A DNA stretch of 61,870 nt from an uncultured Rubrobacteraceae bacterium (lineage in GTDB: Bacteria; Actinomycetota; Rubrobacteria; Rubrobacterales; Rubrobacteraceae). Where the stretch lies: assembly GCA_902806065.1 (NCBI GenBank), contig CADCVE010000097.1:1-61870 (forward strand). Direction: 5' to 3'. The translations under genes were made by a program, and so were the position numbers. Positions 7,815 to 18,270 of the stretch are shown piece after piece (within the stretch, counting starts at the first letter, position 1; every line of letters starts with the position of its first letter). The notes under the pieces were generated by a model, which made no database searches, had not been told where the DNA came from, and worked only from the letters and a program-made list of their open reading frames with translations.

Positions 7815-8213
7815 TTATCCACAGTTCATCCACAATCAACGCCACTACCTGTGGATAACTTTTCCTCCCTTAACCGCGATAATATCCACTTATCCACAAT
7901 ATTTGTGGATAAAAAGCCATTCCTGTGGATAAAAGTATAAGCACCAACGTATATGAGACATGAATATTACTACATTGGAATACACGTTGTGGATAAAGCT
8001 GTGGATAAAAGGGGTAAAATCTGTGGATAAAGCTGTGGATAAAAATGTGGATAAGTTTGAGTTGTGGATAACTCGGGACTTATCCACAATCCATCCACAG
8101 GATTTTGGTGCTTATCCACATTTTTATCCACAGCCTCGTGGGTGCTTTTTTAGCTTAGGTACGGTTATTCTCTGACTTATCCACACTATCCACAGGCCTT
8201 ATTATTATTATTG
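7815..8213. other. oriC: Chromosomal origin oriC (DnaA-box array plus unwinding element)
   Basis: The dnaA-dnaN spacer (7672-8265) holds 15 perfect DnaA 9-mers. Forward TTATCCACA starts at 7815, 7890, 8080, 8112, 8124 and 8177; reverse TGTGGATAA starts at 7850, 7904, 7924, 7988, 8000, 8022, 8034, 8046 and 8063. Near-matches lie at 7826, 8091 and 8186. From 7904 to 8063 all eight point one way; from 8080 on all point the other way. Several are exactly 12 bp apart. AT-rich DNA lies at 7932-7987 and 8199-8250. Bases 7672-7814 hold no boxes and only a weak hairpin (7758-7776). Confidence 0.96.
8199..8213 (-). promoter_or_regulatory. DnaA-trio-like unwinding element
   Basis: Top strand TTA-TTA-TTA-TTA-TTG means the complement reads 3'-AAT-AAT-AAT-AAT-AAC-5' moving away from two abutting DnaA boxes (8177-8185, 8186-8194) across a GGCC spacer (8195-8198). 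This box, GC spacer, trio layout matches the basal unwinding element described for Bacillus subtilis. Confidence 0.7.
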
Positions 8214-8265
8214 TTCTAAGAACTTAATGGTTTAAACAATAAAAGTAAAGGAAGGAGGAGTAGCT

Positions 8266-9414
8266 ATGAGGGCAGTTTGCAACACAGATTTGTTCAGTAG
8301 GAAACTGGCATTGGTGTCACGTGGGGTATCGGCTCGTTCGACGATTCAGCTTCTTAGTGGGATCTTGTTAGAGGCTGAGGAGGGGTTGGTAAAGCTCTCG
8401 GCGACGGATATGGAGATTTCGATTCAAACCTCCTCGGAAGCAGAGGTCGAGGAGGCAGGGCGTGTGGTGGTGCCGGCTCGTATCTTCAACGATGTGGTCA
8501 GGTCGTTGCCGGGCGGTGAGCTCTCGCTTACTCACGACCGTTCCGAGGGTGTGGTACGGCTCGCTTCGAGAGAGAACGAATACAGCATCCGGGCGTACGC
8601 GGCCGAGGACTTCCCGCAGCTCCCGAAGTTCGACAACGCTTCAGCTTTTCATATGACCGGCGATGCGCTCGTCGAGACCGTCGACAAAGTCTCCAGGTCA
8701 TACTCACGGGACGAGACGCGGCCGGTACTGACAGGGATCTTGATCTCCTTCGAGAAGGCGCTCGTTCGCATGGTGACAACAGACTCGTACCGGTTGAGCA
8801 TCAAGGAGACGGAGCTTGCAACGACTTTCGAAGGTTCGCGGGAGGCGATCATACCGGCGCGGGCGATGCAGGAGGTTGGACGGATCTTCACGGCATCGGA
8901 TGAGGAGAAGGTCGAGGTCTTGCTCTCGGAGAACCAGGCGCTCTTCAGCATTGGAGACGTCCTATTTGGCACGCGCCTCATTGAGGGTAACTTCCCGGAG
9001 TACAAGCGCCTGTTGCCGAATACGTTTGAGCGAGAGATCTCAGTCTCCCGCGAAGACCTCCTGGGAACTCTGCGCCGCGTGAACCTTTTCGCCCAGCGCC
9101 AGACGCCGCCGGTACCGGTAACCATGCGCTTCTCCGAGGGCGCGGTCGAGGTAACCGTGCGAAACGGCGAGGTGGGGGAGGCTCGCGAGAAGCTCCCCGC
9201 CACCAGCGAGGATGACTTCCAAATCTCCTTCAATCCCAGCTATCTTCTGGACGGCGTCTCCGCGGTGGAGTCGGAGAAGGTTCTCTTCAGGCTCAACGAG
9301 TCTCTGAAGCCCGGGCTCATAGTGCCGGACACCTCCGATAACGAGGGTGGCAACAGAGAAGAACCGGACTTTCTGTACCTGATCATGCCGATGCGTGACC
9401 CATCCGGGAGCTGA
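8266..9414 (+). CDS. dnaN: DNA polymerase III sliding clamp (beta subunit)
   Basis: Ring clamp that tethers DNA polymerase III. Seen: three consecutive clamp folds over 382 aa, with family landmarks such as MRAVCNTDLFSRKLALVSRGVS, TRPVLTGILISFE, ATDSYRLS-like VTTDSYRLSIKE and LIEGNFPEYKRLLP. The normal C-terminal LIMPMR peptide (YLIMPMRDPSGS) is present. A strong AAGGAAGGAGGAG Shine-Dalgarno precedes the ATG. Directly follows oriC. Confidence 0.98.
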   Translation: MRAVCNTDLFSRKLALVSRGVSARSTIQLLSGILLEAEEGLVKLSATDMEISIQTSSEAEVEEAGRVVVPARIFNDVVRSLPGGELSLTHDRSEGVVRLASRENEYSIRAYAAEDFPQLPKFDNASAFHMTGDALVETVDKVSRSYSRDETRPVLTGILISFEKALVRMVTTDSYRLSIKETELATTFEGSREAIIPARAMQEVGRIFTASDEEKVEVLLSENQALFSIGDVLFGTRLIEGNFPEYKRLLPNTFEREISVSREDLLGTLRRVNLFAQRQTPPVPVTMRFSEGAVEVTVRNGEVGEAREKLPATSEDDFQISFNPSYLLDGVSAVESEKVLFRLNESLKPGLIVPDTSDNEGGNREEPDFLYLIMPMRDPSGS

Positions 9415-9419
9415 TAGCC

Positions 9420-9626
9420 CTGACCGATCCGACAGATCTGCCAGCCGGCATCACACTTGGCCAGGCCCTGAAGACCGCGAGTATCGCCGGCACAGGCGGC
9501 GAGGCGAAGATCCTGATCCAGACCGGAGAGGTCATGGTAAACGGAGACGTCGAAACCCGCCGCGGCCGCAAGCTGGACAGGGGCGACATTGTGGAGGTGG
9601 GGGACGAGAGGATGGAGGTCCGATGA
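9420..9626 (+). CDS. yaaA: S4-domain RNA-binding protein (YaaA/RlbA type) with a non-standard start
   Basis: Small S4-fold protein normally found between dnaN and recF. The frame reads LTDPTDLPAGITLGQALKTA... and ...VMVNGDVETRRGRKLDRGDIVEV, the S4 signature, ending at TGA 9624-9626 inside the recF start (ATGA overlap). About 68 aa, full length for the family. There is no ATG, GTG or TTG before the conserved region: an in-frame stop lies at 9396-9398 and the first ATG is mid-domain (9534). CTG at 9420 is the most likely start, about 9 nt after a GGGAG within the dnaN end; CTG 9411 or ATA 9414 are alternatives. Confidence 0.82.
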   Translation: MTDPTDLPAGITLGQALKTASIAGTGGEAKILIQTGEVMVNGDVETRRGRKLDRGDIVEVGDERMEVR

Positions 9627-10717
9627 GTGCGTACCTCCGCGCCCTGCGGCTCGTGAACTTCCGCAACTACGTCGACGCGACGGTGCTCCTTGCGCCGGGC
9701 CTGAACGTAGTCGTTGGTGCCAACGCTCAGGGCAAGACAAACCTCCTCGAAGCAATCTCCTTCGCGGCCACCGGCTCGACACCCCGCACCCCGAACGATC
9801 CGGAGATCATCCTTTGGGGCGCGGACTTCACCCGCGCGGAGATGCGCGTAAGCATGAACGGCGACGAGGAGCGAAAAATAGCAGTAGGCTACGCTCCAGG
9901 TCAGAAGAAACGCCTCACCATCGACGGTGTACCCGCATCCTCCCTGGCAGCCTACGCCGCCGGCGGAGCGGGGGTGAGGGTCGTCACCTTCTTCCCAGAT
10001 GACCTCCGGGTCGTGAAGGGTGCCCCCTCCGACCGCCGGGAGTTCCTGGACAGCCTGCTTGCCTCCCTCAAGCCAACCTACGCCCGCGCCGCCGCCGAGT
10101 ATGCCCGCGCCGTTCAACAACGCAACCAACTCTTGCGCCGCATTCGCGACGGGCTCTCCTCCGAAAAGACACTCTCGACCTGGGACCGCAAAGTCGTGGA
10201 CCTGGGCACGGAGGTCCTACGAGGCCGCACCGCCGCTATAGGACCCCTGGGTTCGCTCTTCGAAGACGCTGTGAGCGCTCTATATGGCCCCGAGAAGGCC
10301 GCGTTGGGCTACGGCTATAGCGCGCCCTTAGATGGGTATGCGGAGGCGCTCAGAGAGGCGCGTGGGGTCGATGTAGAGCGCGGGACCACTTCGGTCGGGC
10401 CGCATCGGGACGATTTCGCGGTGCTCTTCGGGGGAGTGAGCATGACGACGTATGGGTCTCAGGGTCAGCAGCGGCTGGCGACGCTGGCGCTAAAGTTCGC
10501 GGCGAGGGAGTACCTGAGAGGGGAGACGGGGCAGGACCCGATCCTTCTCTTCGACGACGTGATGAGCGAGCTGGACGAGGAGCGGCGGGGGTACCTGACC
10601 GAATACTTCCTGGCTAGCACCCAGGCCGTCATCTCCACGACGAACCTGGAATACTTCGATCCCGAAGTTATCGAAAGAACGCCTATCGTACGCATATCTG
10701 GTGGTTCAGTACTCTAA
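9623..10717 (+). CDS. recF: DNA replication and repair protein RecF
   Basis: SMC-like ATPase that helps load RecA at gaps and restart forks. Seen: MSAYLRALRLVNFRNY start typical of RecF, Walker A GANAQGKTNLLEAIS, the ABC signature region YGSQGQQRLATLALK and Walker B PILLFDDVMSELDEERR. 364 aa. The ATG at 9623 overlaps the S4 gene stop; the frame is open further upstream but the family start is clear. Follows the dnaN-S4-recF-gyrB-gyrA order. Confidence 0.97.
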   Translation: MSAYLRALRLVNFRNYVDATVLLAPGLNVVVGANAQGKTNLLEAISFAATGSTPRTPNDPEIILWGADFTRAEMRVSMNGDEERKIAVGYAPGQKKRLTIDGVPASSLAAYAAGGAGVRVVTFFPDDLRVVKGAPSDRREFLDSLLASLKPTYARAAAEYARAVQQRNQLLRRIRDGLSSEKTLSTWDRKVVDLGTEVLRGRTAAIGPLGSLFEDAVSALYGPEKAALGYGYSAPLDGYAEALREARGVDVERGTTSVGPHRDDFAVLFGGVSMTTYGSQGQQRLATLALKFAAREYLRGETGQDPILLFDDVMSELDEERRGYLTEYFLASTQAVISTTNLEYFDPEVIERTPIVRISGGSVL

Positions 10718-10795
10718 AGCACCAAGGGTGGCGCCACGGGATGGCATTACAAGCGTAAAACCCCTTACGTAAGCCCCAAACGAGCGAAAGACTTC

Positions 10796-10823
10796 TTGGA
10801 AAGTGTACAAGGTGTGTTACAAT
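10796..10823 (+). promoter_or_regulatory. gyrB: Promoter for gyrB
   Basis: TTGGAA (10796-10801), 16-bp spacer, TACAAT (10818-10823), in the 183-bp recF-gyrB spacer. It leaves a 5' leader of about 70 nt before the TTG start. Confidence 0.6.
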
Positions 10824-10897
10824 CTATGGGTGAAACACTGTGGTACAGAAACTGGTTCTGGCGATGCCCCCGGAGCCCTCGACGGGGAGGATAATAG

Positions 10898-12838
<1,941 letters not shown>

Positions 12839-12859
12839 GCGCGAAAGCTCCTGGGAATC

Positions 12860-13042
12860 ATGAAAAGTTTAAGAACCGTCGAGTTGTTGCTGGTATCCCT
12901 GTTCCTCCCGGCACTGTTAGTTGCGCCTATCTTCGTCGTGGCACGGGGGTTCGCGGGCGGGAACAGATCCTCCGGTAGGAGAAGGGTCCCGAAGTTCTCC
13001 GCGAAGAGGCGCTCGATAAGCGATACGCTGAGGGCGAGTTAA
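12860..13042 (+). CDS. Small predicted membrane protein between gyrB and gyrA
   Basis: 60 codons starting at ATG 12860, 21 nt after gyrB. One hydrophobic segment at about residues 8-28 (VELLLVSLFLPALLVAPIFVVA), then a strongly basic tail (RSSGRRRVPKFSAKRRS). The ribosome site is weak (CTGGGA). I do not recognise a family. The hydrophobic-then-basic pattern looks like a real single-pass protein, but it could be a chance ORF in a 252-bp spacer. Confidence 0.45.
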   Translation: MKSLRTVELLLVSLFLPALLVAPIFVVARGFAGGNRSSGRRRVPKFSAKRRSISDTLRAS

Positions 13043-13090
13043 TGCGGGAGGAGTGCCTGATTATTCGAGACGACATAACGAGGAAATCTA

Positions 13091-15643
13091 ATGCTTGATA
13101 CTTTCTCAGGAAATATACAGCCCCATTCCATAGAGGATGAGATAAAGGACTCGTTCCTCTCCTACGCGATGAGCGTTATCGTGTCGCGCGCCCTTCCAGA
13201 CGTGCGCGATGGCTTGAAGCCGGTCCACCGGCGCGTCCTCTACGCGATGCACGACGTTGGCCTGCAGCCGAACCGGCCGTACCGCAAGAGCGCGACGGTA
13301 GTTGGTGAGGTTATCGGTAAGTATCATCCGCACGGGGACTCGGCGGTCTATGACACGCTGGCGCGCATGGCACAGGACTTCTCCCTGCGGGCGCCGCTCG
13401 TCGACGGCCAGGGGAACTTCGGGAGCGTCGATGGCGATCCGCCAGCTGCAATGAGGTACACGGAAGCGCGGCTGACGCGTATGGCGACCGAGATGCTGCG
13501 GGACATAAGCTCCGATACCGTGGACTTCGCGCCGAACTTCGACGAGAGTCAGCGGGAGCCGGTCGTGCTGCCGGCGCGTTTCCCCAACCTGCTCGTCAAT
13601 GGTTCCGATGGTATCGCGGTTGGGATGGCGACCAAGATCCCACCGCATAACCTCGGTGAGGTCGTGGATGCGACGATAGCTCTCATCGACGATCCGGAGT
13701 TGCCGGACGAGGAGTTGGCGAAGCATATCAAGGGGCCAGACTTCCCCACGGGTGGGGTAATCGTCGGGCTACGTGGCATTCGGGACGCTATCCTGACCGG
13801 GCGCGGTTCAGTAAAGGTGCAGGCCAAAGCTCATACGGAGCAGATCAAGGGCAACCGTACCCAGATCGTGGTCACGGAGATCCCGTACCAGGTCAACAAG
13901 AGCTACCTGTTGCAGAAGATCGCCGAACTCGTCAAGGAGCGCAAGCTCGACGGTATCTCCGACCTGCGCGATGAGTCCGACCGTAACGGGATGCGGATCG
14001 TCATTGAGCTAAAGCGCGAGGCGGTGCCGAAGGTCGTCCTGAACAATCTTTATAAGCACACCCAGATGCAGCAGAGCTTCGGGGTAAACCTCGTGGCGCT
14101 GGTGGATGGCGTCCCCAAGACGCTCTCGTACAAGCAGGTCTTGAGGCACTACGTCGCGCATCAGTTCGAGGTCGTAACGCGGCGGGCGCGCTATGAGCTT
14201 GAGAGGGCGCGGGCGCGGGCGCACATTTTGGAGGGACTTTTGATCGCGCTCTCCAACCTGGACGAGGTCGTGGCGACGATCCGCAAGTCGCGCAGTGTGG
14301 AGACGGCGCGTAACAACCTGATGAAGACCTTCAAGCTCTCGGAGCGGCAGGCGCAGGCGATTCTGGACCTCAGGTTACAGCGGTTGACCGCGCTTGAGAG
14401 GCAGAAGGTCGAGCAGGAGCATCGGGACCTCCGAGAGAAGATCGATTATCTGGAGAGCGTGCTGTCAGACGACGGCAAGGTGTACGAGATCATCAAGGAG
14501 GAGTTGCTCGAGGTCAGGGTAGCCTATGCCGACGAGCGGCGGACGGCGATCACAGCCGAGGAGGGCGTGGACTTCGAGATAGAGGACCTCATCGCCGAGG
14601 AAGAGATGGTCATCTCCATCTCCAACGGCGGCTACCTGAAGAGCGTCCCTGTAAACACTTTCCGCAAGCAAGGCCGCGGCGGTACGGGCGTGGCCGGGAT
14701 GGACCTCAAAGAGGGCGACTTCATAGAGCATCTCTTTATCACGACGACCCACCATTACATGCTCTTCTTCACTAACAGGGGCAAGGTGTACCGCTTGAAG
14801 GTCCATCAGCTCCCGAGGATGGGCCGCGCGGCCAAGGGGCGGCACGTTGCCAACCTCCTGCCGCTCGCGCAGGGTGAGAGGATCGCTACGGTCATCGCGA
14901 CAAAGGACTTCGAGGAGGCGGAGTACCTCATCTTCGCGACGTGCAAGGGTGTAGTGAAGAAGACCGCGTTCCTCGACTACAACACACCCTTGAAGAGCGA
15001 TGGGATCATCGCCATCAATCTTACCGAGGGGGATGAGTTGATCTCGGTTCGCCAGGCATCCGAGGAGGAGGATGTAGCACTCGTAACCCGGAACGGGATG
15101 GGTATTCGCTTCCCGCAGAGCGACGCGCGCCAGATGGGCAGGGCCACCGCCGGGGTCAAGGGAATTACGCTGAAGGACGGCGACGTCGTGCTCTCAATGG
15201 ACGTCATCCACGACACGGAGGATCTCTTCCTCATCACTGAAAAGGGCTTCGGCAAGCGAACCCCCCTCTCGCAGTTCCGCGTTCAGGGCCGCGGCGGTCA
15301 GGGAGTAATCGCGATGAAGACCGACGGAGAGCGAGGGTGCCTCGCGGGTGTGCGGATCGTCAAGCCGGACCTGCACGAGCTGGTAATAGTCTCGAACTTG
15401 GGGACCACGATACGGATAGACGCCGAGTCCGTCTCCCGACAGGGCCGCAGCGCGCAAGGTGTCAAGGTAATGAACTTGAGGTCTGGTGACTCTGTTAGCG
15501 CAATCGCCAAGGTCGTCGCCAGTAGGGGCGCGGCCGAGGACGAGGGCGGCGACGAGCTTACCCTGGAGGACATTGCCGGCGGCGCCGACTCTGATGACGG
15601 CGTTAATGGTGAGAGCTCGAATGGCGAGGTGACGCGTGGATAA
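13091..15643 (+). CDS. gyrA: DNA gyrase subunit A
   Basis: Breakage-reunion subunit of gyrase. Seen: [25 protein letters not shown], the quinolone-determining stretch [18 protein letters not shown], catalytic Tyr in [11 protein letters not shown], and C-terminal beta-pinwheel repeats including the GyrA-box-like QGRGGTG and QGRGGQG. 850 aa. Good Shine-Dalgarno (GAGGAAA). The last eight bases overlap the next gene. Confidence 0.98.
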   Translation: MLDTFSGNIQPHSIEDEIKDSFLSYAMSVIVSRALPDVRDGLKPVHRRVLYAMHDVGLQPNRPYRKSATVVGEVIGKYHPHGDSAVYDTLARMAQDFSLRAPLVDGQGNFGSVDGDPPAAMRYTEARLTRMATEMLRDISSDTVDFAPNFDESQREPVVLPARFPNLLVNGSDGIAVGMATKIPPHNLGEVVDATIALIDDPELPDEELAKHIKGPDFPTGGVIVGLRGIRDAILTGRGSVKVQAKAHTEQIKGNRTQIVVTEIPYQVNKSYLLQKIAELVKERKLDGISDLRDESDRNGMRIVIELKREAVPKVVLNNLYKHTQMQQSFGVNLVALVDGVPKTLSYKQVLRHYVAHQFEVVTRRARYELERARARAHILEGLLIALSNLDEVVATIRKSRSVETARNNLMKTFKLSERQAQAILDLRLQRLTALERQKVEQEHRDLREKIDYLESVLSDDGKVYEIIKEELLEVRVAYADERRTAITAEEGVDFEIEDLIAEEEMVISISNGGYLKSVPVNTFRKQGRGGTGVAGMDLKEGDFIEHLFITTTHHYMLFFTNRGKVYRLKVHQLPRMGRAAKGRHVANLLPLAQGERIATVIATKDFEEAEYLIFATCKGVVKKTAFLDYNTPLKSDGIIAINLTEGDELISVRQASEEEDVALVTRNGMGIRFPQSDARQMGRATAGVKGITLKDGDVVLSMDVIHDTEDLFLITEKGFGKRTPLSQFRVQGRGGQGVIAMKTDGERGCLAGVRIVKPDLHELVIVSNLGTTIRIDAESVSRQGRSAQGVKVMNLRSGDSVSAIAKVVASRGAAEDEGGDELTLEDIAGGADSDDGVNGESSNGEVTRG

Positions 15644-16061
15644 CGAGCAGATGTGCGAAGGTGTGGTCGAATGCACGGCCCTGGTGTTGGCGGAGGGCTG
15701 TAGTGAGTTGAACGGGCGGCTCACCCTCTTTGGAATACTCGACGAGCTCAGGAAGCCGGGTGGGTCCGGCAAAGGGTTCTCGTTCGTGGTCTATGCAAAG
15801 TTCGAGGGTTGCGAGCATGCGGCCGGCGGAGAGCGGCGGGTGCGTATCCTGATAACTGACGAAGAAGGCGAGGTCCTAGAGGAGTCGCCCGAGTACTCCG
15901 TCTGGCTCGACGGTGAGGACGGTCCGGCGACTCTCGTGGCGCCTTTCGATCTTTCAGAGAACCTGGACCTAGAAGATACGCTACTCTGGGTGGAGGCAGA
16001 GTTCGACGATGAAACACTCGCCCAGACAGCGATACCACTCCGCGAGAGATATAACGTGTAA
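15636..16061 (+). CDS. DUF6941-like protein of unknown function
   Basis: 141 aa, GTG start inside the gyrA end with GAGGTGA just upstream, so translation is coupled to gyrA. Seen: a beta-rich, acidic domain beginning [22 protein letters not shown], followed by [31 protein letters not shown] and a C-terminal IPLRERYNV. This resembles the DUF6941 family, which I recall as small beta-sandwich proteins with no known role. No catalytic residues are evident. A hairpin follows at 16072. Confidence 0.8.
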   Translation: MDNEQMCEGVVECTALVLAEGCSELNGRLTLFGILDELRKPGGSGKGFSFVVYAKFEGCEHAAGGERRVRILITDEEGEVLEESPEYSVWLDGEDGPATLVAPFDLSENLDLEDTLLWVEAEFDDETLAQTAIPLRERYNV

Positions 16062-16071
16062 ACGATACGAA

Positions 16072-16093
16072 GAGGCCCGGAGATCCGGGCCTC
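16072..16093 (+). terminator. Hairpin terminator after the gyrA operon
   Basis: GAGGCCCGG, AGAT loop, CCGGGCCTC: a 9-bp perfect stem 10 nt after the DUF6941-like stop. The following bases (TCTCGCT) are not a clean U-run, so termination may be partial. Confidence 0.6.
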
Positions 16094-16120
16094 TCTCGCT
16101 ACCTAAGGAAAAACAACTTT

Positions 16121-17359
16121 ATGCCAGAAGACTTAGCAATTTTCATCGACTGGGAGAACATCTATATCTCCACGGTCACGGAATACGGCACGAAGCCGAA
16201 CGTCTCGGCGATTTTGGAGAAGTCTCGCGAGTACGGGCGCATAGTAACTGCGAACGCCTACGCGGACTGGACGGACGGAGACTTCCGGGATGCGCCGCCT
16301 ACCTTGTACTCGAACGGTATCTCGCCGCGCTACATCTCCGCGCGGTACTTCCCCGGTGGCCGCTCCCACAAGCGCCGGACGAACTCGATAGACGTGATGC
16401 TAGCGGTGGAGTGTTCGGACTATCTGCACTATCATCCGCAGGTCGATACTTACGTGCTCGTTACCGGAGACGGGGACTTTATCCCGCTCGTGAGCCTTTT
16501 GCGGAGCCGCGGGAAAACCGTCGTAGTAATCGGGGTCTCCGAGGCGACCTCGTATCACCTTATAGAATCTGCTGACCACTTCATCTCTTATGCGTCGTTG
16601 CTGGAGGAGGAGCGAGCTGCCCGTGCGCGTGACAGGGCGCCGAAGAAGAAGGCTGCCGATCCTTATAAGGAACTCGTGCGGGCGGTGGAGGCCCTCAGTA
16701 AGGGTGGCAAGACGAGGGTTCTAGGGCAGGTCAAGCAGCAAATGATCGTGCAGATCGGCTCTTTCGACGAGCGCAACGAGGGCTTTAAGAAGTTCAAGGA
16801 CTTCGTGGTGGAGGCGGAACGCCGAGGTCTGGTAAACACGGTGGACCAGGACCTGGAGCTTCAAGTCTACCTGCCAGATGAGAAGGTTCCAGAAGGTCCG
16901 GACTCGGATCTGGCCAACGAGGAGCCGAAGGAAGAAGTGTCCGTCAACAGCCAGGTCAACGGACGGAGCGATGGACTACCGCGGCAGGAAGAGGAGACCG
17001 AAGAACCAGGGGAGGCCGTGCAAGTCGAGGCCGAGCGGGCCGGGTCGTCAGCGAAGGCTAACTTTGATCTCCTGGAGGACTTGACGTCTTATGAGTTGCG
17101 GACGATCTGCAAGAGCGTCGCGGGCCTTCGGGAGCCGGCGTCCTTCGTAGAGATCTTTGGGAGCATCCGCGACCTGGACGAGCGAGGAGAGCTAGAGCTG
17201 TCGCGGGATGAGATACGGGAGGTCATGGAAGCTATGCTGGAGTCCGAGTTCCTCGCGCCTACCCGCACCAAGCCCTACGAACAAGCCAAAGCCAACATTA
17301 CCTTCTACGCCCTGAACCGCGACCGTGAAGAGGTAAAGACCGCCCTCGAAAGCTCCTAG
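16121..17359 (+). CDS. NYN-domain (PIN-like) RNase with LOTUS/OST-HTH domain
   Basis: 412 aa. Residues 1-160 form a NYN nuclease-like fold: LAIFIDWENIYIS (first Asp), NSIDVMLAVECSDYL (middle Asp) and VTGDGDFIPLVSLLRSRGK (last acidic pair). About residues 185-255 (PYKELVRAVEALSKGG...GSFDERNEGFKKFKDFVVEAERRGL) look like an OST-HTH/LOTUS RNA-binding module. A disordered acidic linker is followed by a second helical domain at about 310-400. The combination fits RNA turnover or tRNA/rRNA quality control; the target is unknown. It stands alone between two terminators. Confidence 0.85.
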   Translation: MPEDLAIFIDWENIYISTVTEYGTKPNVSAILEKSREYGRIVTANAYADWTDGDFRDAPPTLYSNGISPRYISARYFPGGRSHKRRTNSIDVMLAVECSDYLHYHPQVDTYVLVTGDGDFIPLVSLLRSRGKTVVVIGVSEATSYHLIESADHFISYASLLEEERAARARDRAPKKKAADPYKELVRAVEALSKGGKTRVLGQVKQQMIVQIGSFDERNEGFKKFKDFVVEAERRGLVNTVDQDLELQVYLPDEKVPEGPDSDLANEEPKEEVSVNSQVNGRSDGLPRQEEETEEPGEAVQVEAERAGSSAKANFDLLEDLTSYELRTICKSVAGLREPASFVEIFGSIRDLDERGELELSRDEIREVMEAMLESEFLAPTRTKPYEQAKANITFYALNRDREEVKTALESS

Positions 17360-17402
17360 AAACTGCCGATTACAGGCTCCCTCAGCCTAGCAAGTATCTC
17401 AC

Positions 17403-17457
17403 GAGCAACAAGCGGGCCCCGCCCTCGATGTCTTGCGGCGGGGCCTGCTTGTTGCTC
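17403..17457. terminator. Large bidirectional terminator
   Basis: Two 21-nt arms (17403-17423 and 17437-17457) form a near-perfect inverted repeat with one mismatch and a 13-nt loop. The core is GGCCCCGCC / GGCGGGGCC flanked by GAGCAACAAGC / GCTTGTTGCTC. It sits between the convergent NYN gene and the small membrane gene and can end both transcripts. Confidence 0.8.
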
Positions 17458-17747
17458 TAATCGGCTAGCTTGTAGACGGTCAGCGCCGCTAAGAAGAGCG
17501 CTGCCGCTATCTGGACGAGTGAGAGCCCTATAGTCTGGGCTACCTGGAGCGCGGAGGCGCTGCGCAAAAGGACCTGCAAAGCGACGATGCCGCCAAAGCC
17601 CACGAGGAAGACCAGGGCGGCTTTGACCTTATAGCTCTCGCCGTGCTCCTTCACAATGGCTACTCCCACGAGGGCGGGGATGTAGAAGGCGAGGATCAAA
17701 GGTACGAGGCGGAGAGCCTCCACTACGAAACCGATGAAGTCGTGCAT
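17457..17747 (-). CDS. Small three-helix membrane protein, unknown function
   Basis: 96 aa with three hydrophobic segments: about residues 10-32 (ALRLVPLILAFYIPALVGVAI), 42-61 (AALVFLVGFGGIVALQVLL) and 68-90 (QVAQTIGLSLVQIAAALFLA). No signature motif. No Shine-Dalgarno: a TAAACT element ends 6 nt before the ATG at 17747, so it may be leaderless. Convergent with the NYN gene. Confidence 0.7.
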   Translation of the reverse strand: MHDFIGFVVEALRLVPLILAFYIPALVGVAIVKEHGESYKVKAALVFLVGFGGIVALQVLLRSASALQVAQTIGLSLVQIAAALFLAALTVYKLAD

Positions 17748-17845
17748 GGCTTTAGTTTATTACAGTCTCGCTAAAAACTACGGGTTATGCTGGAAATTTC
17801 CTCGCCAGATATGTACTCTAATGTACTAATAAAATAACGAGATCG

Positions 17846-18262
17846 GTGGTGACGGGTGTGGGCATAAATCAGAGGGTATCGCTGAGGAAGTTTGTAGAAG
17901 ATGTGAGGCGGTGGGTGGACGAGGGTCGGAGCGACGAGTGGATAGCGAGTGCCCTTGGGACTAGCTCTTCGTCAGTGCAGTCCTTCCGGTCACGCAACGG
18001 GATTTACCGCAAGAACCTGGAGTCCACGCTCGGCGAGCCCGATGACTACGAGGCTTATGAAGGAGTAATCGAGCCGAGCGGGGGACCCGACAGGAGCCCG
18101 GGGGCGTGGTTTGATCCGGCGGTTGCCGAGGATCCACGTTGGCAGAACCGCTGGGGTCAGATCGGCAAGGTCGAAGTTCATCTGAGCGCCACCAAGATCG
18201 TGCTCGTCAACCGCGGCCGGCGTAATTCTGTGGGATCTAGCAGTGAAGGACCTGCGGTATAA
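17846..18262 (+). CDS. Hypothetical protein with an N-terminal HTH-like segment
   Basis: 138 aa, start GTG (17846; the adjacent GTG 17849 or GTG 17858 are alternatives). Residues about 10-50 (SLRKFVEDVRRWVDEGRSDEWIASALGTSSSSVQSFRSRNGIYRK) look like a helix-turn-helix that would bind DNA. The rest is acidic and Pro/Gly-rich, with no recognised domain; the C-terminal VEVHLSATKIVLVNRG may be a beta hairpin. The stop codon overlaps the -10 of rnpB. Confidence 0.65.
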   Translation: MVTGVGINQRVSLRKFVEDVRRWVDEGRSDEWIASALGTSSSSVQSFRSRNGIYRKNLESTLGEPDDYEAYEGVIEPSGGPDRSPGAWFDPAVAEDPRWQNRWGQIGKVEVHLSATKIVLVNRGRRNSVGSSSEGPAV

Positions 18263-18263
18263 T
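18258..18263 (+). promoter_or_regulatory. rnpB: -10 box of rnpB
   Basis: Perfect TATAAT, overlapping the TAA stop of the preceding ORF. Initiation 7-8 nt downstream would fall at 18270-18271, exactly where the RNase P RNA appears to begin. No good -35 is seen. Confidence 0.7.
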
Positions 18264-18270
18264 GTAAGCT

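Noticed and set aside
9395-9622. Upstream extension of recF to give 440 aa
   Set aside because: The extra residues are the S4 gene and the dnaN end read in another frame; RecF proteins begin at the ATG at 9623.
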